The notes beneath the pieces were generated by a model, which saw only the letters and a list, made by a program, of their open reading frames with translations, made no database searches and was not told the DNA's origin. The position numbers and the translations under genes are program-made. Below, in pieces: positions 6,192-12,504 of a DNA stretch of 12,504 nucleotides (its first letter is position 1; every line of letters starts with the position of its first letter). This DNA comes from SZUA-584 sp964441275 (GTDB taxonomy: Bacteria; Bacillota; Clostridia; Christensenellales; SZUA-584), in assembly GCA_964441275.1 (NCBI GenBank), contig CAYTUG010000030.1, positions 1 through 12,504 of the forward strand, read 5' to 3'.

Positions 6192-7447
6192 TTTCTATTC
6201 ATCACCGCATAAAAAAAACCGTCTGAACCGCATAAATTAGGGTATCTTGTAACAACCGGTTTTTCGAGCATAAAGTTAGCGCACTCTTCCAGAAAAGAAT
6301 TGACTACATTTTCGTTCTCTTCCCTGTTGATTGAGCATGTCATATAAACGAGCTTTCCGCCTTTTTTGACATAAAACGAACAATTGTCAAGTATTCTTCT
6401 CTGCAGCTTAGAGAGCGAATCTATATCCTCTCTTTTCCTTTTGTATCTGATATCGGGGTTTTTGTGCATAAGCCCCATCGCACTGCACGGGGCATCAACA
6501 ATAACCGCGTCAAATTGCCCGAAATGTTTTTCGCAAGGCAGCAATGCATCGAACATTTCTACATTAGCCTTAACATTTAGCCTCTCAAAATTCTTTTTCA
6601 TCATTTCGATACGATGAGGATGAATATCCCAAGCGGTAATATCAAGCGCTCCTCCCGTTAAAGCTGCCGCATATGCGCTTTTTCCCCCGGGCGCGGCGCA
6701 GCAATCCAATATTTTATCATTTGGTTTTATTTCAATCGCCTCTACCGCCCGCATTGCGCTTTCTGATTGTACCGTCAAAAGACCGTCTTTGTAAAGCGCG
6801 GCGCTTTCTATATCATAAAACGACTCAATATAATAACCATGTGTGACGTTGCTTTTTTTGTATTTGAAACCGCCTTTCGCTAAAGCCGTTTCAAAATTTT
6901 TTACGTTTGTTTTAAGTGCATTTGCCCGCACATGCACCGCTCGCGCGGCTTTTGCGCCAAGCAGGCTGTCGGTAAATTCGTACCCAAAATCGTTTATGTA
7001 TTTTTCGCAGATCCATAAAGGATAACTGTGGCTGACGGAAAGCGAATAAGCGTTTTTGGCTTTAGGATATATAATGTTATTCTTTTCCCTGTCAACAGAG
7101 CGCAGCACGGCGTTTACAAAACCGACCGAATGCGGTTTAAACCGTTTGGCGAGCGCTGCGCTTTCGTTTATTGCGGCATAGCTTTGGGTATTAAGGTATA
7201 AAAGCTGACATGCGCCCAACCTTAATATATTGCGGAGCGTTCCGCGTGCGGACTTTATAAAAGAGTTTAAGACAAAATCTATTTGGATAAGGTTTTCTAA
7301 AGTTGTGCGAACAAGCAAATTTGCAAAGCTTGCGTCCTCTAAAGACAGCGTTCTTGGCAAATGTTTTTTTAAAGCTAATGAGGTAAAGGCGCTATCTTGG
7401 GTAACCGCGTCAAGCGCGTTAAGCGCCGCAGTTCTCGCGTCAGTCAC
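6188..7447 (-). CDS. rsmB: 16S rRNA (cytosine-967-C5)-methyltransferase
   Basis: S-adenosylmethionine-dependent enzyme of the RsmB/Sun family that methylates a cytosine of 16S rRNA during small-subunit maturation. The 419-residue product has an N-terminal NusB-like RNA-binding domain (about 1-130). A linker follows, then a Rossmann-type methyltransferase with ILDCCAAPGGKSA at 246-258 and VDAPCSAMG at 317-325. The conserved Cys321 and the nucleophile in TCS (Cys371) are both present. Translation starts at a GTG that overlaps the fmt coding end by 8 bases, with a GGAAAG upstream inside fmt. The stop overlaps rlmN as ATGA. The target position is inferred from the family. Confidence 0.94.
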   Translation of the reverse strand: MTDARTAALNALDAVTQDSAFTSLALKKHLPRTLSLEDASFANLLVRTTLENLIQIDFVLNSFIKSARGTLRNILRLGACQLLYLNTQSYAAINESAALAKRFKPHSVGFVNAVLRSVDREKNNIIYPKAKNAYSLSVSHSYPLWICEKYINDFGYEFTDSLLGAKAARAVHVRANALKTNVKNFETALAKGGFKYKKSNVTHGYYIESFYDIESAALYKDGLLTVQSESAMRAVEAIEIKPNDKILDCCAAPGGKSAYAAALTGGALDITAWDIHPHRIEMMKKNFERLNVKANVEMFDALLPCEKHFGQFDAVIVDAPCSAMGLMHKNPDIRYKRKREDIDSLSKLQRRILDNCSFYVKKGGKLVYMTCSINREENENVVNSFLEECANFMLEKPVVTRYPNLCGSDGFFYAVMNRK

Positions 7448-8387
7448 TTATCTTTCCGTCGCATATGTTAAAAGTATCGCAGTTTACCGTTTTGCCGCAA
7501 AGATACTGCTTAACGTTCATTCGTTTGCAACACGGGGCTTGAAGCTCCTTTATGCTCAGCAATCCCTTGCCCGTACCCACGACAAGCCCGGTTTTGCAAT
7601 CCGCATGTACGATGCTGCCCGGCTGCGCGCTGCCTTCAACCGCGCGCGCCTCCCATATTTTAAGGGAGTTTTCGGATTTAGAAGCTAAAGCTCCCATAAT
7701 CGGGTTTAGCGCCCTTACAAGATTGACAATATCCTTTGCGCTTTTTTCCCAATCTATCAAGGACATCCCGCGCGAAAGCGACGGGTAATAGCTTGATTGT
7801 TTTTCGTCCTGGGGTTTTCTTTTTGCCGTGCCGTTTTGTATTTGCTCAATTGTTTCCGACAACAGTTGCGCGCCCAAATTCGCCAATTTCTCGTACAGTT
7901 CGCCGCCCGTTTCGCAAGCGCCTATAACGGTTTCCTTTGCGGAAATTATATCGCCCGTATCAAGCCCTTCGTCCATCTGCATTATTGTTACCCCCGTGCT
8001 CGTTTCGCCGTTTATTATTGCCCACTGTACCGGCGCGGCTCCTCTGTATTTGGGCAGCAAAGACGCATGAACGTTTATGCACCCAAATTTCGGTATATCG
8101 AGTATTTCGGGCGGCAGTATCTGTCCGTAAGCTGCGGTAACAATAATATCGGGATTTAAATCCATAACCGCGTTTACGTTTTTTGTGTCCCTTATTTTCT
8201 CAAATTGCAGCACCGGTATACCAAGCTGCTTAGCGCATATCTTAACGGCAGGCGGAGAGAGACGGTATCCGCGCCCGCTCTTTCTGTCGGGCTGCGTTAT
8301 CACGGCTACAACATTATAATTTTCGCACACAAGGCGCTCAAGCGAAGGGACGGCGAAATATGGCGTACCTAAAAAGACAATTCTCAT
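7440..8387 (-). CDS. fmt: Methionyl-tRNA formyltransferase
   Basis: Transfers a formyl group from 10-formyltetrahydrofolate to initiator Met-tRNA. The ATG at 8387 was chosen because the product then begins MRIVFLGTPYFAVPSL, the usual family N-terminus, and gives 315 residues, a normal length. The open frame continues upstream to 8573, but that stretch only reads through def and matches nothing expected. Catalytic residues Asn105, His107 and Asp143 are present, with the SLLPKYRGAAP loop at 109-119. The C-terminal tRNA-binding domain spans roughly 205-315. The start overlaps the def stop by 4 bases, and the end overlaps the rsmB start by 8 bases. Some Clostridia carry a zinc metallopeptidase gene between fmt and rsmB; none is here. 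Confidence 0.96.
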   Translation of the reverse strand: MRIVFLGTPYFAVPSLERLVCENYNVVAVITQPDRKSGRGYRLSPPAVKICAKQLGIPVLQFEKIRDTKNVNAVMDLNPDIIVTAAYGQILPPEILDIPKFGCINVHASLLPKYRGAAPVQWAIINGETSTGVTIMQMDEGLDTGDIISAKETVIGACETGGELYEKLANLGAQLLSETIEQIQNGTAKRKPQDEKQSSYYPSLSRGMSLIDWEKSAKDIVNLVRALNPIMGALASKSENSLKIWEARAVEGSAQPGSIVHADCKTGLVVGTGKGLLSIKELQAPCCKRMNVKQYLCGKTVNCDTFNICDGKISD

Positions 8388-8836
8388 TGTTGTTCCTTTT
8401 CCATTTTGTCGACAAAAAGCACGCCGTCCAAATGGTCTATTTCGTGGCAGAAAATACGCGCCAACAAATCTTCTGCCTGGATATTGTGCTTTTTTCCGTT
8501 TCTGTCGACATATGAAGCTTTGATTGATTGCGGTCTTTTTACAAGCCCTCTTATACCTATAACCGAAAGGCATCCCTCTTCCTCAATCGTTACTCCTTCT
8601 CTTTCCGTTATTTTGGGATTGATAAGCTCGTATAGTTTATCCTCATATTCTACCACCGCTACCCTTCGAAGCACCCCCACTTGAGGCGCGGCCAAGCCAA
8701 CGCCTTCTTCAAGACGCATCGTTTCTTTCATATCGTCGAGCAGCGTCAATATATGCATATTAATATTTTTCACTTCGCGCGAGATTTTCCGCAGCGCTTT
8801 GTTGTCAACGCCCGTTACAATATCCCTTGTCGCCAT
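8384..8836 (-). CDS. def: Peptide deformylase
   Basis: Metalloenzyme that removes the formyl group from the N-terminal methionine of nascent proteins at the ribosome. The 150-residue product has all three family motifs: GVGLAAPQ at 45-52, EGCLS at 87-91 with metal ligand Cys89, and HEIDH at 131-135 supplying His131, Glu132 and His135. Length and motifs fit an active enzyme. The start follows the priA stop by 9 bases and has a G-rich Shine-Dalgarno (AGGGGGA). Its stop overlaps the fmt start in an ATGA, which couples it to the enzyme that adds the formyl group in the same cycle. Confidence 0.97.
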   Translation of the reverse strand: MATRDIVTGVDNKALRKISREVKNINMHILTLLDDMKETMRLEEGVGLAAPQVGVLRRVAVVEYEDKLYELINPKITEREGVTIEEEGCLSVIGIRGLVKRPQSIKASYVDRNGKKHNIQAEDLLARIFCHEIDHLDGVLFVDKMEKEQQ

Positions 8837-8845
8837 CGTATCCCC

Positions 8846-11074
8846 CTATATCATGTTTTGCGGATTTATTTCCATTCCAAGAACGCATCCTGAATATTCT
8901 TTGCTGTCGGAATAAATATATAACCTTTTACGAAGCTGCGCAAGAGTACCGTCGTTTAACGCCTTGATAAGCACTTGCCAGCGAAAATGTCCTTTTATTC
9001 TACCAATGGGCGCTTCCCCGGCGTCAAAAAGCAATAGCTTATCAAAAATATCGGAGAACTGCGCTTTTAACCCGTCTGCAAAATCAACGCAGGCGGATAT
9101 GACTTTTTCCCTGTTTTCCCCCGAAAACAAAAACCTGATGAATACCGAATAAGGAGGCAAAAGCGCAGAACGCCTCACACGCATTTCTTCCTCGAAAAAG
9201 CCCTTGTAGTCATGGTTTTGCGCATACTTAACCGCATAATGATCGGGGCAGCTCGTTTGGATTACAACTTTTCCCGCGTCCTTTCTGCCCGCGCGCCCCG
9301 AAACCTGTTCAAGCAACGAAAAAGTAATTTCGGGGCTTTTGTAATCGGGAATAAAAAGCGAATTATCCGCGGCTATAACGCCCACCAACGATACCCGGGA
9401 AAAGTCAAGCCCTTTGGCTATCATCTGGGTGCCTATCATTATATCCGCCTCTCCTTTATGAAACTGCTCATAAATTTTTCTGTGAGCGTCCTTTGCGCGC
9501 GTGGTGTCAAGGTCCATTCTTAAAACTTTTGCAGCGGGAAAGCGCAGTTTTGTCTGTTCCTCCACCTGCTGCGTGCCAAACCCGTAATGCTTAAGATACG
9601 GTCTTTTGCATTGCGGGCAAATTTTGCTTAAGCTGCGCAATTTACCACAATAGTGGCACAAAAGAGCGCCCCTGTTTGCGTGATAAGTCATCGTTACCTC
9701 GCAGCTGTCACAGTATTCGACATAACCGCACGCACGGCACATAACAAAATTTGAATAACCCCGTCTGTTGATGAACAGCATTATCTGTTTTCTTTGCTCA
9801 AGCGCTTTGCACATTTCATTATATAGCGCGGCGGAAAAAAACGTTTTGTTGCCCCGGATAACTTCTACCCGCATATCGGCAATCATCACTTGCGGAAGCT
9901 TCAATCCAAAAAGCCTGCTCGGCATCTCGACAAGCTCGTATATTTTATTCTTTGCTTTTATGTAACTTTCCACCGACGGCGTGGCCGACGCCAACACAAG
10001 GGTTGCGTTTTCGATATTAACGCGCATCCGCGCAATCTCGTGCGCGGTATATTTGGGGTGCATATCGGATTTATAGCTCGATTCATGTTCTTCGTCTATT
10101 ATTATTGCGCCAATGTTGCGCAAGGGCGCAAATATTGCGGAACGCGCGCCTATTACAACCTTAGCTTCCCCTTTTGCCATGCGTTTCCATTCGTCGTATC
10201 TTTCCCCGGCTGACAGCGTTGAATGATAAACGGCGATTTGGTTTCCTATGCTTTGATTAAACATTGCCACCAACTGGGGGGTAAGCGAAATTTCGGGAAC
10301 AAGCACGATTGCGCTTTTGCCTCTTTTTAAGCAGTCTTTAACAATGCTAATATAAACTTGCGTCTTGCCGCTTCCCGTAACGCCGTGGAGCAGATATTTG
10401 CCGGTTTTGGATTGTATTGCGGCGACAGCGGCAACCTGCTCGCACGAAAGCTTTACAGCCTGCGGTTCGAATAAAGTTTTTTGCGGTATGCGCTTTACGT
10501 GCACAGAGCTTACCGACAACAAGTTTTTTTTAACTAACGAATTTAACGCGGATGCGCTTCCGGCACATATTTTTTCAATTTCCTTTTTTGTTGCCGAAAC
10601 GTTTTGCTTCATGTATTTTAAAATGCAAATCTGTTTAGGGGCTTTTTGCCTGCCGTCTTTATAATGCATTTTTCTGATCGCGTTTGTAAATTCGTCATCG
10701 GAAAGCGAACATTTAAACAGGTTTTCAAATTTGCTCCTGACGCTGTTTGACCGCATTTGCGAAGGAAACATAAGCCTTAACGCCGCCGCCAATGTTGCGT
10801 GGTAGTACCTTCGCATCATATACGCAAGCTTAATCTGCTCTGTTGTAAGCGCCGGGAAGTCCGATATTGCTTCGGCAATACTCTTTATTTGTCCGCCTTT
10901 ATAGTTTGATGTTTCAGAAAGCGCAATAATATAGCCTTCGCGCAGTTTATTTGCCCTGCCGAAAGGAACTTTAACTCTAAACCCTATATCCACTTGCAAA
11001 TTTTCCGGAACTTTATATTCAAATATTTTGTCAACTTCGGAATGAATTATATCGACAATGACCGATGCATACAT
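8846..11074 (-). CDS. priA: Primosomal protein N' (replication restart helicase PriA)
   Basis: Superfamily 2 DNA helicase that recognises abandoned replication forks and reloads the replicative helicase. The 742-residue product is full length. An N-terminal DNA-binding region (about 1-110) is followed by the helicase core with Walker A GVTGSGKT at 231-238, Walker B DEEH at 327-330, SATPS at 363-367, and GTQMIAKGLDF at 548-558. The motif VI equivalent QVSGRAGR is at 590-597. Eight cysteines (446, 449, 455, 458, 473, 476, 486, 489) form the two zinc-binding sites typical of PriA, inserted within the helicase. No key residue is missing. The start ATG lies 2 bases after the coaBC stop with only a weak GGG-type Shine-Dalgarno, so translation probably depends on ribosomes finishing coaBC. 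Confidence 0.97.
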   Translation of the reverse strand: MYASVIVDIIHSEVDKIFEYKVPENLQVDIGFRVKVPFGRANKLREGYIIALSETSNYKGGQIKSIAEAISDFPALTTEQIKLAYMMRRYYHATLAAALRLMFPSQMRSNSVRSKFENLFKCSLSDDEFTNAIRKMHYKDGRQKAPKQICILKYMKQNVSATKKEIEKICAGSASALNSLVKKNLLSVSSVHVKRIPQKTLFEPQAVKLSCEQVAAVAAIQSKTGKYLLHGVTGSGKTQVYISIVKDCLKRGKSAIVLVPEISLTPQLVAMFNQSIGNQIAVYHSTLSAGERYDEWKRMAKGEAKVVIGARSAIFAPLRNIGAIIIDEEHESSYKSDMHPKYTAHEIARMRVNIENATLVLASATPSVESYIKAKNKIYELVEMPSRLFGLKLPQVMIADMRVEVIRGNKTFFSAALYNEMCKALEQRKQIMLFINRRGYSNFVMCRACGYVEYCDSCEVTMTYHANRGALLCHYCGKLRSLSKICPQCKRPYLKHYGFGTQQVEEQTKLRFPAAKVLRMDLDTTRAKDAHRKIYEQFHKGEADIMIGTQMIAKGLDFSRVSLVGVIAADNSLFIPDYKSPEITFSLLEQVSGRAGRKDAGKVVIQTSCPDHYAVKYAQNHDYKGFFEEEMRVRRSALLPPYSVFIRFLFSGENREKVISACVDFADGLKAQFSDIFDKLLLFDAGEAPIGRIKGHFRWQVLIKALNDGTLAQLRKRLYIYSDSKEYSGCVLGMEINPQNMI

Positions 11075-11076
11075 AG

Positions 11077-12276
11077 TTAACCCGGTTTGATGCCGATATA
11101 ATGCTTAAACAAAATATCAATAACTTTGCGCGCTAAATTTTTTTTAGTATCGCTGCCCAAATCCGTAACCTGCCCGTCGCTGATAAACAGCTTAATATTG
11201 TTATAGTCCGAGCCAAAACCTTCCCCCTCGCGCGACACATCGTTAAGCGCAATAATATCCACGGCTTTTTCAAACAGCTTTTTGCGCGCGTTTCTTTCAA
11301 AATCGTTGGTTTCTGCCGCAAACCCTGCGAGCAGTTGACCGCTTTTTTTGCGCCGGCCCAAAATGCTCAGTATATCGTCCGTGCGCACAAACTCAAACGC
11401 AATTTTATCGTCTTTTTTTATTTTAAACTCGCTGTATGTTTTAGGCATGTAATCTGTAACTGCCGCGGTCATTATTATAATATCTGCGCTTTGGGCAGCG
11501 CCGAGCACTTGCTCGCACATTTGCGCGGCGGATACAACATTGATCAGCCTTACTCCTTTGGGGTGTTCAAGCGATACGGGCCCTGAAACAAGCGTAACGT
11601 CCGCGCCCCGCATCGCGGCTTCCCGGGCTATCGAATATCCCATTTTGCCCGATGAACGGTTGGAAAGATACCGCACAGGGTCTATCATCTCATGCGTGGG
11701 CCCGGCCGAGACAAGCACGCGCACGTTTAGCATATCTTTGCTTGCCGCAACAATGCCGTTTATAAACTCAACTATCTCATCCGGCTCTTTCATTCTGCCT
11801 GTGCCGGTATCGCCGCAGGCGAGGGCGCCCGCGCCGGTTTCCATAACATGATATCCGCGCGAGCTAAGCAGATTTAGGTTGTGCTGCGTCGCAGCGTTGT
11901 TGTACATTGCAGCGTTCATTGCGGGCGCAAATATCACAGGGCAGGTTACCGCCAACAGGGCGGTGGTTAACATATCGTCCGCTATCCCGTGCGCCGCTCT
12001 TGCTATCAGATTGGCGGTGGCAGGCGCAACAACAAAAACGTCCGCCTGCTTTGCAATCGCAATATGGCTAACGCCTTTCCCGGATTTTTCAAAAGTATCG
12101 GTGAGCACCGCATTTGCGCTAAGCGTTTCGAAAGTTGCCCTGCCAACAAAATTGTGCGCGTTTTTAGTCATCAGTACGCTTACGCTGTGCCCCTGTTTAA
12201 CAAGCGAGCTTACAAGGTAAGCCGCCTTGTAAGCGGCTATCCCGCCCGATACGCCTACTACAACATTAAGCGGCAT
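11077..12276 (-). CDS. coaBC: Bifunctional phosphopantothenoylcysteine decarboxylase / phosphopantothenate-cysteine ligase
   Basis: Catalyses two consecutive steps of coenzyme A synthesis: CTP-dependent joining of cysteine to 4'-phosphopantothenate, then FMN-dependent decarboxylation to 4'-phosphopantetheine. The 399-residue length fits the fused enzyme. The N-terminal CoaC flavoprotein half (about 1-175) shows VSGGIAAYK at 9-17, the likely catalytic His71, the PAMN motif at 118-121 and the ACG-containing lid with Cys154. The C-terminal CoaB half (about 183-399) shows SAGPTHEMIDPVR from 190, SNRSSGKMG at 205-213 with the dimer-interface Asn206, and a KIKK lysine segment at 285-288. The usual AAVADY motif reads AAVTDY here, a mild substitution. 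The gene sits 3 bases after rpoZ and ends 2 bases before priA. Confidence 0.96.
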   Translation of the reverse strand: MPLNVVVGVSGGIAAYKAAYLVSSLVKQGHSVSVLMTKNAHNFVGRATFETLSANAVLTDTFEKSGKGVSHIAIAKQADVFVVAPATANLIARAAHGIADDMLTTALLAVTCPVIFAPAMNAAMYNNAATQHNLNLLSSRGYHVMETGAGALACGDTGTGRMKEPDEIVEFINGIVAASKDMLNVRVLVSAGPTHEMIDPVRYLSNRSSGKMGYSIAREAAMRGADVTLVSGPVSLEHPKGVRLINVVSAAQMCEQVLGAAQSADIIIMTAAVTDYMPKTYSEFKIKKDDKIAFEFVRTDDILSILGRRKKSGQLLAGFAAETNDFERNARKKLFEKAVDIIALNDVSREGEGFGSDYNNIKLFISDGQVTDLGSDTKKNLARKVIDILFKHYIGIKPG

Positions 12277-12279
12277 TTT

Positions 12280-12480
12280 TCAACCTTCCTCCGGGGTTAT
12301 AAAAGTAATCTTATCATCGAGAATCTCTCTTGCCGCCTGCGAGACCGGGTTGCTGTCAAACTTTTCGGTAAGAGGTTCCGCTCCGTCAACAAGCTGCCTT
12401 GCCCTTTTGGCAGACTCTATTACAAGCGTGTATCTGTTGTCGACTTTATCCTTAAGTTGGGTTATTCCCGGGTACATCAT
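12280..12480 (-). CDS. rpoZ: DNA-directed RNA polymerase omega subunit
   Basis: Small subunit that binds the beta-prime subunit and helps assemble and stabilise RNA polymerase. The 66-residue product carries the family signature near its N-terminus (NRYTLVIESAKRARQL, about residues 15-30), and its length is normal for Firmicute omega. The gene opens with two consecutive ATG codons. An AAGGAG Shine-Dalgarno sequence lies 5 bases before the first and 8 before the second, so translation may begin at either. The stop is 3 bases before coaBC, and the AGGAAGG inside its last codons probably serves as the ribosome binding site of coaBC. The usual upstream neighbour, gmk, would lie just outside the window. 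Only 24 bases precede the gene here, so no promoter is visible. Confidence 0.95.
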   Translation of the reverse strand: MMYPGITQLKDKVDNRYTLVIESAKRARQLVDGAEPLTEKFDSNPVSQAAREILDDKITFITPEEG

Positions 12481-12504
12481 ATATTATCTCCTTAAAATTT
12501 TAAT

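Larger units (their letters stand above)
177..12480 (-). other. Probable polycistronic operon rpoZ to spoVM
   Basis: Fourteen genes run in one direction. From rpoZ to thiN the junctions are: gaps of 3, 2 and 9 bases, then overlaps of 4 (def/fmt), 8 (fmt/rsmB), 4 (rsmB/rlmN), 4 (rlmN/prpC), 4 (prpC/prkC), 17 (prkC/rsgA), 8 (rsgA/rpe) and 4 (rpe/thiN). No internal promoter or terminator is evident. The last two genes follow after gaps of 65 and 20 bases and carry their own strong ribosome sites, so they may also be expressed separately, for example during sporulation. The true upstream end lies outside the window. Confidence 0.75.

Noticed and set aside
8388..8573. Upstream extension of fmt by 62 codons
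   Set aside because: It lies wholly within def in another frame and precedes a canonical Fmt N-terminus that has an ATGA overlap start.

Overview
The window is one long minus-strand gene cluster from a low-to-moderate GC Firmicute, most likely a spore-forming member of the Clostridia. Gene order, read right to left, is rpoZ - coaBC - priA - def - fmt - rsmB - rlmN - prpC - prkC - rsgA - rpe - thiN - small membrane protein - spoVM. This matches the well-known Bacillus subtilis order (rpoZ, coaBC, priA, def, fmt, rsmB, rlmN, prpC, prkC, rsgA, rpe, thiN, spoVM). The main difference is one extra small gene between thiN and spoVM. The PASTA-domain kinase, its partner phosphatase and a SpoVM-like peptide all point to a Gram-positive endospore former. 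Genus cannot be read from the sequence alone.

Right part (12480 to 7440): RNA polymerase omega, the bifunctional coenzyme A enzyme CoaBC, primosomal helicase PriA, peptide deformylase and Met-tRNA formyltransferase. Middle (7447 to 4462): two rRNA methyltransferases (RsmB, RlmN) and the PP2C phosphatase. Left-centre (4465 to 493): PrkC kinase with three PASTA domains, the ribosome-assembly GTPase RsgA, ribulose-phosphate epimerase and thiamine pyrophosphokinase. The twelve genes from rpoZ to thiN are packed with gaps of at most 9 bases or overlaps of 4 to 17 bases, so they are very probably co-transcribed and translationally coupled.

Left end (1 to 492): the packing loosens. Two very short genes appear, each with its own strong Shine-Dalgarno sequence: a 53-residue two-helix membrane protein starting at a GTG, and a 22-residue SpoVM-like amphipathic peptide starting at a TTG. 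Beyond them lies about 176 bases of AT-rich spacer. It ends in a promoter-like sequence pointing leftwards out of the window.

No RNA gene, mobile element, CRISPR array or convincing terminator was seen. The region is mostly conserved housekeeping. The points worth a second look are the two tiny genes at the operon end and two departures from the family pattern in the PrkC kinase domain.
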